Source of the DNA: Rhizomys pruinosus
Lineage: Eukaryota > Chordata > Mammalia > Rodentia > Spalacidae
Direction: 5' to 3'
NCBI GenBank assembly: GCA_009823505.1
Contig: VZQC01012261.1
Location: 2,495,338 to 2,559,337 of the forward strand
Length of the DNA stretch: 64,000 bases
The position numbers and the translations under genes were made by a program. The stretch's first letter is position 1; each line of letters starts with the position of its first letter. This document shows, in pieces, positions 15,464-27,889 of the stretch. The notes under the pieces are model-generated. The model searched no databases. It was not told where the DNA came from and saw nothing but the letters and a program-made list of their open reading frames with translations.

Positions 15464-15775
15464 AATTTCAAATCAAATCTACACCCCTCCCCCCTCCCTG
15501 TCCCCACTCCCCACCAGAGTTCATGCATTCTGCCAAACATGTTTTTCATCTTTTTCTCAGTCTCTCTTAAAATTCTCCATGCAGAACTTTACTGTTTTGA
15601 GCAAAGTTCACTGTTTCACTCAGTTCTTTGACCCAGTCTTTCTGTTGTTGTTGATGATGTTGTTGCTCTTGTTGTTATTCCTTCCTATATGCATCACTCC
15701 AAAATATGCACATATGCATGACACATATATCATAGGTTTTAACATCTTTAGCTTATGATTTTTTTCTTTATTAAG
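15464..15775 (-). mobile_element. L1 3' UTR fragment
   Basis: Antisense L1 3' region: CATGCATTCTGCCAAACATG, TTACTGTTTTGAGCAAAG and a GTTGTTGTTG tract, shared with 27.9 and 54.0 kb. Its left end lies in the gap. Confidence 0.75.
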
Positions 15776-15924
15776 CTGAAAGCAAACAGATGTGAAAACA
15801 ATAAACAAAAAACCAGGGCTGCCTGCTGTGGCTTACAGACAGAGATTATTAGACCCTTTTAAATCACTGGTCCTTACCATCTATATTATTTATTGTCTTA
15901 TTCTTTTTTCTTTTGAGTTCTTTT

Positions 15925-16126
15925 TATTTATTATTTTATTGTACTTGTATGAGTGTTATGCTTGCATGTATGTAAGTGCACCATTGTCATGCAATGCCTG
16001 CAGAGACCAGAGGAAGGTGTTAGATCCCCTGGAACTAGAGTTACAGACATTTGTTAGCCCCCATGTAGGTGCTGGGAATCGAACCCAGGTCCTCTACAAG
16101 AGCAGCCAGTTCTTTTAACCACTCTA
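15925..16126 (-). mobile_element. B2-type SINE
   Basis: TGTATGAGTG-like tail side through GTGCTGGGAATCGAACCCAG. Confidence 0.9.
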
Positions 16127-16147
16127 GATCCTTTCTTTTGACTTCTT

Positions 16148-16392
16148 TTTTTTTTTAATTTTTTATTTATTTCTGTATGTGTATGAATGTACTGTCTGCA
16201 TGCAGGTTTGTGCACCCGTGTCGTGCAATGCCGCGGAGGTCAGAAGAGGGCGTTGGTTTCCCCTGGAACTGGAGTTCTCCTGGCTTTGGAGCTTCCGACG
16301 GTTCTCAGCCGCCATGTGGGTGCTGGGGATCGAACCCTGGTCCTCTGTAAGAGCGGTCGGCGCTCTTAACCTCTAGGCCATCTCTCCAGCCC
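16148..16392 (-). mobile_element. B2-type SINE, young-looking
   Basis: Near-consensus copy with a perfect 14-bp duplication TCTTTTGACTTCTT (16134-16147, 16393-16406). Confidence 0.95.
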
Positions 16393-16406
16393 TCTTTTGA
16401 CTTCTT

Positions 16407-17940
16407 AACCCTTATCTTTTTTATTCAAGTTTTGGGGCCTTTAATTTTCCTCTATGACAAGCATATTTCTACCTCTCTTAGAATTAGTCAATTACAGTGG
16501 CTGCTCAGGAATTATTTAAGTAAAGAGAGTTGAATAAGACAGCTCAGATCTAGTCACTGCTATATGCTCATAACCATTTTGGTGTGCCTTTAAATCTTTT
16601 TCAGGAATTCTAGGAACTGACTTGAATTGTCATCGGCATGTTTCAAGCATGATAAGTGAGCTAGAAACAGCTGCAAGGCTTGGGGGGGGCTAAGTGAAAA
16701 TACTTTTGTGTGTTGAGCATATACATCTATATATTGTGCTCATTAAGTGTGTGTCTACACAAAAAACTGAAGCACAATATATGTTTTTAATGCAAAAAAC
16801 ATTGTCAAAATCTCACTAGTCATCATTTGTTGAAAGGATAATAAATACTGTCTTAGGATGGGGTACTACTATACACAGATCCTCTGTGAAAAATTCCTAC
16901 ATGCTGTTGCAATATGTTACGGAGTGTGTATGTTATTCACCTTGCATCTTTATGACATTTCTAACACTTGCTGATTTTGTATGGAATATCAGAGAATGAT
17001 TCAATGTCATAAAACCACTTGTTACTTTGGACTTTCAAGACCTCAATGTACAGTACTGATAAATTTTAACATCTTCATATAAAGATAACTTTATGATTAG
17101 ATACTCATTTAATACATTTGCCAAACAGTCACATTTGGTTTGGAATAAACTCTCAACAAAATTTTAGTAGATCAAGACATGCCACATTTTTTACTATTTC
17201 CTTCATGAATCAGCATAGTATTTTCCATTCCTAGCTTAAATATATTGAGTTATTCTTTAACTTTATTTACCCAGTGCACTTAGAATACAGATAATGGTGT
17301 TCTACACGGAACTTTATAGTGCACACCCCCCCCCCACCCGCTGCACTAATGTGATTCTGTCCTCTGCATTCCTGGAGACTGCAGAGCAGAAAGCTAACTC
17401 AGCTTGACTCCTGCACTCTGGACTCCTTAAGCCACAGCAGCATGTATTAATCAATACCAGTCCTCTGTGGAAGGGGCACTGAGCTAGTGGAAGCTTTGCC
17501 TTGCTTACAGCTTGCCAGTTTCTGGTCACATCTTGATAACAATAGGTTAAGGATTTCTCAACATAAAATAGTCATTTCCTTCCTCTCAGACTCTGTTTTC
17601 CTCCTTCAGGTCACTTGGGTCTTTCAGGGTTTGTTTTTTTTTTTTTCTATACTGTACAATCTGCAACTTAGAATCCAGAGGACGAAGGCCACAGGGCAGA
17701 GGACTGTGCTTGCCCTAGTACTCTCCCTTCACAACAGATAAGCAGATGGCCAATCACATGCAACAAAGATGCACACCCTGTCATTTCTGCTGCACATGAT
17801 GCCCACGTGCATGGGATGAGTGCTTCCCTGTACTGGGCGTGGGGCTGAGTCCAGAGGGTGGCAGTGATTTTTGAAGTGGCCTCCACCCCTGCCAAGAGGC
17901 AGCCTGGCACCTTGAGTAATCATGGCCTTGGGACCAGGCA
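16407..17940. other. Intergenic sequence, nothing recognised
   Basis: No gene or clear repeat seen. A C-run (17325-17337) is notable only as low complexity. Confidence 0.5.
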
Positions 17941-18075
17941 GATTCACTTCCTAGCTATGGGAACTTAGATTTTATTATTTAGCTGCCCTTTGCCTTAGTT
18001 TCACAAGCTGTAAGATGGAGGATGAATAATACAACCACCTCAAAGGACTGTTGTGCAAAAGTTTGGATCTGGAAT
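17941..18075 (+). mobile_element. MIR fragment
   Basis: CTAGCTATGGGAACTTAG, CTTTGCCTTAGTTTCACAAG and AAGGACTGTTGTGCAAAAG follow the MIR consensus order. Confidence 0.7.
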
Positions 18076-18260
18076 GTTCCTAGAGGGACCTTGTGCTACA
18101 GTCTTGGTCTCTGCTTTCACACCACTGGAAAATGAATGGTAGACTAACAGGCAGGGTCTGCCGGGAGGTTTTAGGCCACTAGGGCTGTGTGTGTTTTCAC
18201 AGGGCATTGTGGGACTCCGGTCTCAGCCTCCCCTTCTGTTTAGAGCAGAGGAGTGAATGG

Positions 18261-18261
<1 letters not shown>

Positions 18262-18293
<32 letters not shown>
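18262..18293. repeat. Poly-T tract
   Basis: About 32 consecutive T, followed by an old repeat end (18294-18440) containing CTCCAAACCTGTGCAATAAA. Confidence 0.95.
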
Positions 18294-18524
18294 CGGTGTA
18301 TGCTGCCCTGCCCTTGGCCCAGAAGCAATGAAGTCTATCAACCATGGGCTGAAACCTCCAAACCTGTGCAATAAATCATACCTTTTCTCTTTGTCAGTTG
18401 ATATAATCAACTGTTTGTTACAGTGAGGGGTGGTTAACACAGTCAGTCCATGAGATGAACCAAGGAATGTGGCTGATAGGAGAATTCTCAATAAAACATA
18501 GCCTGAATTACTATCCTTAAAATG

Positions 18525-19078
18525 AAGCTGGGAATGGGGAGATGTTTATAAGTGATCGATGTGAAACCATGGGGACCTGCGTTTGATCCACACGTTCTGT
18601 TTGAAAACAAACCAAAACCCAGGCTTGGTACCATATACTTGTAATCTGACTTCTGGGGAGGTGGAACAGGAAGACCCCCTGGGCCTGCTGGCTAGCAGCC
18701 AAGTCTGCTTGGTGATCTCCAGACCAGTGAGAGACCCTGTCTCAAAAAACAGTTTCGGGGGCTGGTGAGATGGCTCAGTGGCTAGGAACGCTTGCTGCTC
18801 TTCCAGAGGACCTGGGCGCCATTCCCAGCACTAACATAATGGCTAACAACCATCTATAACTCCAGTTCCAGGGGATTTGGCACCCTCTTCTGTCCTCCAT
18901 GGGTATTGCATGCATGTGGTGTCCTTACATACAGCAGGCAAAACATTTATACACACATAGAAAAACAAACAAGAAACAAGTTAGTTCCTAAAGGATAACA
19001 TGTGAGGTTGTTCTCTGGCTTCCACATGCAGCATACATATGCACAACTGCAAATACACATGCATACACATAGGCCCCA
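18525..19078 (+). mobile_element. B4/RSINE composite SINE split by a B2 insertion
   Basis: 18525-18757 has an ID-like head then B1-like GAGAGACCCTGTCTCAAAAA. 18975-19078 resumes with GATAACATGTGAGGTTGTTC and the CTGGCTTCCACATGC-type tail. A B2 (18758-18972) lies between. Confidence 0.7.
18758..18972 (+). mobile_element. B2-type SINE inside a B4/RSINE
   Basis: GGGGCTGGTGAGATGGCTCA head to an ACACACATAGAAAAACAAAC tail. Confidence 0.88.
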
Positions 19079-20995
19079 GCCACTGTGAAGCAGGTATCTA
19101 TGGAGGAAAGGCACACTGGCAAGCACCTCTGTGAAGGTCAGCGTGCCTGGGAAGTGTCCTGTGTATTGTGAATGCTTTGAGAACAGAGAAGGAGGGGCTG
19201 TTCTGCATGAAGGACCCAGAGGAGATGAATGCCAAATAGTCTTATAAAATAAAATCCTCACTCTGTCATTTCTTTGTTCAATGCAGTTGTGTGTATATGG
19301 CTTTCAGAGAAAAGGAGTTTGTTTTTTCCTTAATTCATACCTAGAAGCATCATAGACTACACTGTAAAGACAGTTACTGACTACATGTAGTCTCTCATAT
19401 TAACCTAAAGGACTGCCAAAGGAACAATTTCACGATTAGTTCACAGCCATGTCAGTAGGTGCCAGTTATATAGTCACTGAGGGTCATGCCCAGGCTGAGG
19501 ACCACTCACTCAGCAGATTGTCAAGGGGGTCCTGAGACTTCCTTGGAAAGGTCAGAAGGAAATGGGAAAGTCCTAGTCTGCTGTCTGGTGCTCAGGGCTC
19601 TTTACAATCTGTGTTGAACCGTCTCATCTGCTTTCTTTTACCCCCTTCTTCACTACAACACCTATGGTTTTTAAAGACTTGGAGCTTCCTTGTCCCCTAA
19701 AGAAAAGTCCCTTGGTCAGTTCCTTGCATGTCGTGCTTCATCTCTTTCTGTTCCCTGGCTCATTTAAACGCTACCCCAATTTCAGTTCCCAAACACAGCC
19801 CTCTTCATGGGTTTTGGTCGCTCCATCTCACCAGTCAGTTTTCCCTCCTATCTCTGTACTTCCTCTGCTCCTTTGATGTGCTTGCTGCCTCACCCTAAAT
19901 AATGGGGCCCACCCAACCTGAAACCTCTACAACTGTGCACCCAAATCAACCTTTTCTGCTTTGTAGCCAATGGTCTTGAGTATGTGTCACAGTAACAGAA
20001 AGCTGGCACAACAATGATGTCAATAAGAAGCGCTAACAGCTTGCTTCATCAGTGCGCGCCAGGAGGCCTTCTACGTGCTTGATGTTTGTCAGTTCGCTTA
20101 GACCTCACGTAACTATGGTAGGGTTGCTGCCATTCCACTGTACAGAAATTTGCTGCTTATCAATGTTTGCCAGCTTTAAAGCCACCATTTTGAGTTGTGT
20201 AGCACATTTTCCCAGAATAAGTCAACCTTCCTGCCATTTGATTACTCAATACATATTCAGGGAACAGTTGATGATTGGAAATTTTACTTTGAGCTTCATA
20301 TCCCTCTGGAGTCTGGCTTCTCCACTGAGGGCGGCCTGTGCTCCGTGCCAGCCACTTCTGCCACCTTGGACCCTGGATCCTGCCCACCCTCCTTCTAGGA
20401 ATCCCTTCTCTTGCTCCAGGTGAGACCATCAGCTCATCATCTGCTTGATTTCTATTTCTTCACAATAAAATTTGAATTTATTTCTATGCTCAGAATTTGA
20501 CTAGTGGTGTATTGAAAGAGGAAGTTTGTGAAATCTTGAAGTCAACCTCCCATTTTGAGTTTCTATATATCATAAGATGTCAAAGAATCAAAGCATTGCG
20601 TTTCTACACACTGTGAACATTTTTGTTCTCACTACCCCTATGTGGGTCATTCTTGTTTTGGGACTCATGAAGTCACATGTTCTTCAGCCCCAAATACTAG
20701 TCTGCTCCTTTTCTGTGAAAATACTCAGTTAACCCAGATCTATATAGTAATTCCTAGGTTAGACTATACTTACATATAAATACAGTCACTTAACCTATTT
20801 AAACCATTTTCCTCATGATAAGAACTGGATTTCATCATGTTTTCTTGAAAGGTTTGAAGAGAGGCAGGGCAATGAAGTTATTGCTAATCACATTCTCAAT
20901 AGTCTGTAAGAGCTTGATATTCAAGATTTTCTCACATAATTTATTGTCGTGAGTGTACTATGACAGCGTGTGATTATGTCTTGCCCAAATTCTAA
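19079..20995. other. Intergenic sequence, no gene recognised
   Basis: 19900-20015 carries an old repeat end (CCACCTGAAACC-like, then CAACCTTTTCTGCTTTG and GTCACAGTAACAGAAAGCTG). The remainder is unassigned. Confidence 0.45.
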
Positions 20996-20998
20996 TGT

Positions 20999-21202
20999 TG
21001 GGGGCTGGAGAGATGGCTCATTAGTTAAGAGCACTTGCTGTTCTTGACTGTGTTTAGTTCTCAACACTCACGCAGTGGCTAACAACTGCCTGTAACTACA
21101 GCCTGGAGGATCTGGCAGTCTCTTCTGCCTTTGCGGGTCCTTCATACATGTGGGGCACAATACATACATGCAGGCAAACACTCGTATGAACAAAAACTTT
21201 AA
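20999..21202 (+). mobile_element. B2-type SINE
   Basis: TGGGGGCTGGAGAGATGGCT head; a diverged body. Confidence 0.88.
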
Positions 21203-21204
21203 AA

Positions 21205-21512
21205 AATTCTCAGGTTCTTATGTTGATGCCCAATCCCCAGTGTCATGGTATTTGGAGTTCTGCTCTTTAGGAGATACTTCAGCACTAATGAACTGACTTG
21301 GTGCCCTTATAAGATTTGTGAAGATAACCGCCTCTAGGCCAAGTGTGGAAACAGGAAGTGTCTGTGTGATGGCCCTCAGCAGACATTGGCCCTTATGGTA
21401 TACCTTGATCTGGGAATTCCTAGCCTCCAGAATAGTGAGAAACCAGTGGATTGTTTAATACATTGTGTGTGTTATTTTTGTTATAGCAACTCAAGCTGAC
21501 TAAGACATAGTA
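21205..21512 (+). mobile_element. MLT1-like MaLR LTR
   Basis: TTATGTTGATGCCCAATCCC, GTATTTGGAGTTCTGC, GGTGCCCTTATAAGATTTG, CCTAGCCTCCAGAATAGTG and AACTCAAGCTGACTAAGACA occur in MLT1/MST order. This is a solo ERVL-MaLR LTR. Confidence 0.7.
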
Positions 21513-22032
21513 GTAGACAGAATTCTAAGGTGACCACAAAGATTCCAACACCCTGGTGTACATGTCCTGAGGAATCCCTCATACTTAAGTGTGAATGCAA
21601 ACTTTAGGCTGTGTTATAAGGAAATTGGTGATGGGATGCCCAGAGCCATGGTCATATTCCATTAGTTAAGACTCTGTTGCTGCAGACCAGAAGGGCAATA
21701 AAAGCAGGAGATGGCAGTGTAACAGGACACAAGGGGAGTGTGGTGTGATATTTTCCATGGTTGATAGCCAATAAGAGAATGAAAATCTCAGCACTGTGTA
21801 GCCATGGCAAATAAATTCCACCTGTAGTACATTTCTGTGCACACAATCTTTTCTATTTCAAATTGAATTAGCAAGTAGCCATGCATTGAAAGCTGGCTCA
21901 GAGCTCCAGAAGGAAATACAGGCCACCCAACAAAGATTTTGAGTCCCACGGAAACTAGTTCTACTGTACACATTCTTGACCTAGAGAAAGCATAAAATAG
22001 TGAATATGCATTCTTTGATGATTAAAAAAAAA

Positions 22033-22035
<3 letters not shown>

Positions 22036-22072
<37 letters not shown>

Positions 22073-22205
22073 CCTAGCACTTGGAAAATAGAAGCAGATG
22101 GCTCCTTCTGAGATCAAGGTCAGCCTGGTCTACCAGTGAGTTCCAGGACCCTGAGGCAAGAGGGAGACACTGTCTCAAACAAACAAACAAACAAACAAAA
22201 TATTT
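22036..22205 (+). mobile_element. 5'-truncated B1 SINE next to poly-T
   Basis: AAGGTCAGCCTGGTCTACCA and GGGAGACACTGTCTCAAAC with a (CAAA)n tail, directly after a 30-nt T run (22039-22068). Confidence 0.8.
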
Positions 22206-22371
22206 TTTTGAGAGTTTGGCTGTGTTTAACCGAGCTATTATTGGTTTTATATAAAATAAATATATGATCCAAAAGATTTGGTATTTGGAATACAGTAGTG
22301 AGTTCCCAGTCCAGCTGGGCCTACGAGAGACCCTGTCTTAATTTTTTTTAATTATTAAAGATTTTGTACAA

Positions 22372-22401
22372 TTTAATTTTTTTATATTTTTATTTTTTTT
22401 T

Positions 22402-22439
<38 letters not shown>

Positions 22440-22460
22440 TAGAATATAATATATATATAG
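22372..22460. repeat. AT-rich simple repeat including (TA)n
   Basis: Poly-T followed by an alternating TA run (about 22408-22433). Confidence 0.9.
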
Positions 22461-22464
22461 TCTG

Positions 22465-22612
22465 TCTTTGAAATAAGGTCTTCCTGGACCCAGAGACCGT
22501 AACTGTCGTACTAAAGAGAGCAGTGCTGGCCTCAATCTCAACAGAGACTCCTACCCCTCCGTGTCCCCTCCAGGTGCTGGATTAAAGGTGTGCAGTATCA
22601 TGCCCAGTAAAT
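22465..22612 (-). mobile_element. Degenerate B1-like fragment
   Basis: AATAAGGTCTTCCTGGACCC, CAGTGCTGGCCTCAATCTCA and GTGCTGGATTAAAGGTGTGC keep the antisense B1 order. Confidence 0.5.
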
Positions 22613-22994
22613 GGTAATATTTTTACTCAGAAGCAGAAAACTAATTGCCTATCAAAGCTGTGTAGTACTTCAAGTCTAAGTTTCACATATAATCGAGGAT
22701 ATTTAGAAAGGGATCACACCTTAACTAGTAAGTAAAATCTTCAGGAAGAAGGAAAAGAAGAATGGGTGCATTTCAGTGAGGGAGACTGACAAATATCGAT
22801 GGAAATGCCACCTGGAATGAGATGATTGACTTGAAGGCCTGGAAGAAACTGAGAGTGCGATGTTGCTTGCTAATTCACAACAGAAAGATTGGAAACATCT
22901 CACATAATTCCAAAAGTCCTATCTTCTAACTGACTGCAGAATTATTTATTTCTACTTCCCAAATCATATAAAAGAGAATTGAATTGCTAAATTT

Positions 22995-23530
22995 AAACAT
23001 TTTTTTTTTCTTTATTTTTTAAATTTTTTAACAATAAGTAATAGAATTTATGAGTACAAAGCAAACCGTTCATGTAAAACCAAATTTGCAAGGCAGTTGT
23101 GCCCAACCCCACACAGCCCAAGGGTCCACCATCCAGCCTGGGGGCTTATATTTCAATCAAGTTTGATCAAATATACGTACAACAAGTTGGTCAAATAAGT
23201 GCCGCTCTAATATTGCTGTAGTTTCACCACCATTCACCCCAATCCACAGCCCTTACATTCGTACCACGTCCCCAGTCTTCCACAGACTGTTCCCTAGGCT
23301 TATAAAAGGGCCAGGTGGATGAGAGAGAAAACAGTCTAGCTTTCTCTGGAGCTGGTCAGTTTTGGACTCTTGGTCAATTCTGGCTGTTTCCTTCATGGGC
23401 TCCAGTTTGTCCAGGAATAACTTTCATCCTACGAATGAGGCACAAACAAGGAGATAATTAGATATTTAAACAGTACTAATTGTTATGGTAGGTTACTTTG
23501 GTATAGACACAGATGTTTGGATGGTATCTG
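22995..23530 (-). mobile_element. L1-type 3' UTR fragment
   Basis: Antisense copy of the 3' segment shared with 24.45-25.67, 46.7-47.1 and 61.56-62.1 kb (TGTAAAACCAAATTTGCAAG, ATTGCTGTAGTTTCACCACC, TGGTATAGACACAGATG). Confidence 0.7.
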
Positions 23531-23549
23531 TAAAACATGACAGGGTCTT

Positions 23550-24140
23550 TTGTTTTAATTTATGTATATGAGTGTGTATTAGTCACTTTTCTTGCTGTGA
23601 TAAAACCACTATGACCAAAGGAACATTATTATAAAAGGAAGAGTTGATTTGAGTTTATGATTGACAGTTCTGGGGAATTAGAGTCCATCGTGAAGGGGAG
23701 ACATGGTGCCAGGAGCTGGAGCAGAAAGCTGAGGTTCACATCTTCCAGTGAATACAGGAAGCAGAGAGAAAGCAACTGGAGGCTGGCAAGGCTTTTTTGG
23801 ACTCTCTAAGCCCCTCCCTCCCCAGTGATGTACTTCCTCCAGCATGGCCACACCTTCTAAGATCTCCAAAACCTGCACCACCAGCCAGGGACAAAATGTC
23901 TGAATACTTGAAGCCTATGGGGGACAATCTCATTTAAACCGCCACAGAGTGTTTGGCCTGCATGTATGTAAGTTCACCCATGTTGTGCAATGCCCACAAA
24001 GGCCAGAAGAAGGCATCAGATCCCCTGGAATGGAGTTATAGATGGTCATTAGTTAGCTTCCATGTAGATGTTGGGAACCAAACTTGAGTCCTCTGCAATA
24101 ACAGCCAGTGCTTTTAATTGTTGAGCCATCTCTCTACCCC
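23550..24140 (-). mobile_element. B2-type SINE interrupted by a 370-bp element
   Basis: 23550-23576 and 23947-24140 together make one antisense B2 (GCCTGCATGTATGTAAG through GAGCCATCTCTCTACC). The block in between is a separate insertion. Confidence 0.75.
23577..23946. mobile_element. 370-bp non-autonomous repeat inserted in a B2
   Basis: CTTGCTGTGATAAAACCACT, GACCAAAGGAACATTA and ACCACCAGCCAGGGACAAA resemble a common rodent non-coding repeat. The flanks share GAGTGT, so it could be hAT-like with an 8-bp duplication of which 6 bases match. Family not certain. Confidence 0.55.
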
Positions 24141-24171
24141 CATGTAAAGAAGTTTTAAATACAGGATTTGA

Positions 24172-25670
24172 TTCTGAATAGAGAATAATCCTTTTCACAG
24201 TTTCTATGTCCATTAGTCAATTAAAGAAGGCAGTTTTACTGATTTACAAGAGAATACCTCTTAACAGCTGGCTCCCAATCTAAAGTGGAGAACGACCTCA
24301 TCATCATCTTATTTCTCCTTATTCTATGGGGGGGAGTTAAGAAGGTCTTTGTATTAAAACCTTTGTGGCACCTAGAAGGTAAGCTCGTTAGGAACATTAA
24401 AAATAGTTGTTACTAGTAGGATCCAAATAAATGTTAAAGTCTCATAGGCTATGCACTTAGACAAAATATATTGAATACAGGAGCTCTGGATATCAACAAT
24501 GGATTATTCTAACCAAGGAGATGTTGGCCGGGATCCAAGCCCCCACAAATGTTAAAGGCTCCTTGCCTCAAAACTGAGATATCTGCAGGAAGAGATTGGA
24601 AAAGGCCCTGCGGTTTGAAGACCTGATATAAACTGGGAAAGATGTATTGGAGACCGCACTTGCAGAATACAGATGGTTCCCTGGGATGCCAGAGAGTGTT
24701 GTCCAAAGACCACTAAACCAATAAAGCAAATATAGTCTCTTGAGGCAAGCAAGACTCCTCCTTCAGCACCAGTGCCTGGAAAACTGGCAGCAGTGGCAGC
24801 CATATGTCTGTAATCCCAAATCTAATTGGCTATTAGCTCTCCTCCTTGGAGGAAACCCAACCCACACTGATGCCACAAGCTTACATCCCAATAGTTAGGA
24901 GATGATAAACCAACACGAAGACCCTGCCATACTTAACAGAAGAAATGTAAATCATGAATTAACATTACCATCCAAACATCGTGTCTATACCAAAGAAACC
25001 TACCATAACAATTAGTACTGTTTAAATACCTATATATCTAATTGTGTGGTGCTTCATTAGTAGGATCGAAGGGCTATATATTATAACTGTTTAAATACCT
25101 AATATCTAATTGCATGGGCTTCATTAGTAGGATCGAAAGGTTATGCCTGGACAAGCGGTCAGCCCATGAAGAAAAACAGCCAGAACTGACTAGAGACCAG
25201 ACATCAAGCTCAGAGAAAGTAGAGTATTTTGCTTCTCATCCACCTGTGCCCCTTTTCTAAGCCAATTGGAAAATCTGCGAAGAGGGGGCGTGGTAAGAAT
25301 GTAAGGGCTGATTGGGGTTAATGGTGAAACTACAACAATATAGACTGGACACTCATTTGATCAATTGATTTAACATACAAGCCCCCCCTGCTGGATGGGG
25401 ACCCATGAGCTGTTGTGGTTGGGCACAACTGCTTGCAAATTGGTTTTTAACATGAAGTATGCTTGTACTCACAAATTATCACTTATTGTTAAAAAAAATG
25501 AAAACAAAACAAAACAAAAAGGCAGAGAAAGATGCAGAAAACTTACAGCAGAATGCATGATCTGGGATGGGAAGGGGTGGGGTGGGGGGAAGGGAAGGGG
25601 ATATATGCCTGAACTGAATTGGAAAATGATGTATGAAATACACAAAGCATCAATAAAAAATAAAAATAAA
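24172..25670 (+). mobile_element. 1.5-kb L1-type insertion with 5' inversion and 15-bp target duplication
   Basis: Ends in an A-rich tail (CATCAATAAAAAATAAAAAT). It is flanked by perfect AAATACAGGATTTGA copies (24157-24171 and 25671-25685). 24445-25670 is the sense version of the segment seen antisense at 61.56-62.58 kb. 24172-24435 matches 62597-63130 in the opposite relative orientation, so the 5' segment is inverted. No coding capacity recognised; probably an L1 3' UTR of a lineage with a long UTR. Confidence 0.8.
25017..25141. repeat. 69-bp tandem duplication in the L1-type element
   Basis: ACTGTTTAAATACCTA starts copies at 25017 and 25086; both include CTTCATTAGTAGGATCGAA. Confidence 0.9.
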
Positions 25671-25689
25671 AAATACAGGATTTGAACAA

Positions 25690-27415
25690 TTTTTAGTTAT
25701 AAAATATAATAAAATATAATCAAGTTTCAAGTGGGGCCAGAGATCCCTTCTGTCCAAAGATGACCAAGTTTAGCTTCATTCAACCTTGTAATGACTGATT
25801 TTTAGTTTGGGGTTTGGGGTTTGGTACAGACAATTATGTTTGATAATTCTGAAACAATTATTTCTATAGTTTCAATATGTTCCCCCTTCAAACTTCATAT
25901 TGATTTTGTAACATTAGCAAGAGATAGAAGCTTCCAGAGGCTTCAAGATTGTTTTCTGGCATACCACCCTGAGTGCACCCAGCCTCATCTGATCTGGACA
26001 GACCTGGTTAATACTTAGATGGTGGAGGTGTTCAAGGTGAAGGGTCTGCTCTCATGTGGAAGATTAAAGCCACTTTAAAGAGAATCTGGTCTCATGCCTT
26101 CTGTGAGTGACTTCCCAGCCTGAGAATATATTTCTATTCATTATAAATTATTGTTACCGTATCACAAAACAAACATATCACAAAACAAAACAGGGTAAGA
26201 TAGAAATCTCCACCACAAAATTCCAATGCTAGTGTTTACCTTTCAAATATAAGTTGGTAACAGGAGTACAGACTATAGGAAGTTTCCAGGCCCAAACTTT
26301 GGCCGAGCTCTCCCCCTGCCTTGTTCCAGTTCTTTCTGAACTTCAATATTGAATTACCTGCACTTCATAAAAGCTCTCTCCCCTGCTCCCGTGAGGCTCT
26401 AAGCACCTTCTGTTCTCCTCTACATCACTAAAACCACTCATTCTCTCCTCACTGCCAGTGCCCCCTCACCATAGCTACAAGAATGAGTTTCTAATGTGCC
26501 GATCTGACGAGATCACCAGTCTGCTCAAAAACATGTAACCAAGCTGTGGTTTCCCAGAAGGAAAATTCTAAACTTCTTTCGAGGAACACCCAAGTCACGG
26601 TTATGTGGCCTCAGATAATCCTCAAGGTAAAGTTCCTAGGCTGACAGTGCCAAACACTGGAGTGGCCGAAAACCCTCTCTCACGTTGAAGCCTTGGTCTG
26701 GGGTAGTTTCCTCCAACCTCCCTTCTGTCAAACGCCACGTCATCTTTTAAATCTAGGACTGAATATTTGCATTAGGTGGCAATCAGTATCACTGCAGAGT
26801 GAGCTTTGAAGCTACACAGGATCACACAGTGGAACCTTCGGGGGATGTCTCCCCTGTTCCACTAGGTAGGAGTTTTGGTTGCTAATGTAATTGTCTTACT
26901 TGCCCTCTTCACTGTCCCCTTCCCTCGGTCCTGGGAAAAGATGAAGGTACCAGAGGGCCTCGGGTCTGTCGTGCTCCTCAGTTAGGCAGGGAGTTCTTTA
27001 GGAATCCATGAGGAACACGGAAGATGTGATTGTGAAGGAAACAGTCCCTGTTTCTGCCAAACTTTCTGTTACTCATTGTAGTTTAAAGATTTGGGAAATA
27101 TAAAACCCAAATCTGAAGCTTTAGAGTTCCTTTTTGTTGGTGAAGTGTTTACCTCCCTCTAGCTTTTATATTATTTCAATTTCTGGGGTCTCGAATTCAG
27201 ATTCAGAAGACATTTTTTAGTCTTTAAATTATGTCTCAATGTCTTCTGCCCACCACCTCTACAATGTGGCCTCACCTAGGTGATATTTGTTGCTGTATTT
27301 ACAATCAGCTAAAAGTATCTTCAAAATTATTTTTTGGGGGGCAGCTAGCTATCTCTTAAGTACTACAATCTTGTAAGAAGTATCTTTACATATCATATTT
27401 AAATAAGAATTATCT
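25690..27415. other. Intergenic sequence with a possible L2 fragment
   Basis: 26490-26760 (CGATCTGACGAGATCACCAG, TGCTCAAAAACATGTAACC, ATGTGGCCTCAGATAATCC) has L2 3'-end order on the plus strand, weakly. The rest is unassigned, with no gene seen. Confidence 0.4.
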
Positions 27416-27417
27416 GG

Positions 27418-27715
27418 TGAGGGGGTGAGGAGATGGATCAGTTGATAAAGTGCTTGCTGTATAATCATGAGGACCTGAGTTTGGATCTCCAGAATCCATG
27501 TAAGAGGCAGGTTGTGGCAGCATGCAGCAGTAAGCTCAGCTCCAGGGAGATGCCGACAAGCAGAGGCCTGTTGAGTTGGTGCCCTCCAGGTTCAGCTCTG
27601 GTCTCAGAAACTAAGGTGGAGAACTAAGGAGAAAGATACCCAGTTTTGACCTCTGACTCTACATGCACATCCACCCACATACGCATGCACCCTCAAACAC
27701 ATGTACACACATGGA
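27418..27715 (+). mobile_element. B4/RSINE-like composite SINE
   Basis: GGTGAGGAGATGGATCAGTT head, GGACCTGAGTTTGGATCTCC and a tail of ACATGCACATCCACCCACAT type. Confidence 0.7.
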
Positions 27716-27889
27716 TTATCTGGTAGACTCCTGACCTGCTTTTGCTGCTAGTGAACACTGCCTTGTTTATCGACATGCTGAATACCTGAAGGAGCAAGCC
27801 GAGGCGCAGAAACCAGTTCTACCTCTTTCCCTAATTAATTTTGTTCTGAGTTAGCTTTTTGATAACTGCAGAAGTCTTGTATAGATTGT

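Noticed and set aside
14371..15549. Long minus-strand open frame of 392 codons
   Set aside because: It spans the N gap; nearly all residues are undefined.
25801..25824. GGGGTTT-like telomeric repeat
   Set aside because: Only about three units, a different phase from TTAGGG, no flanking support.
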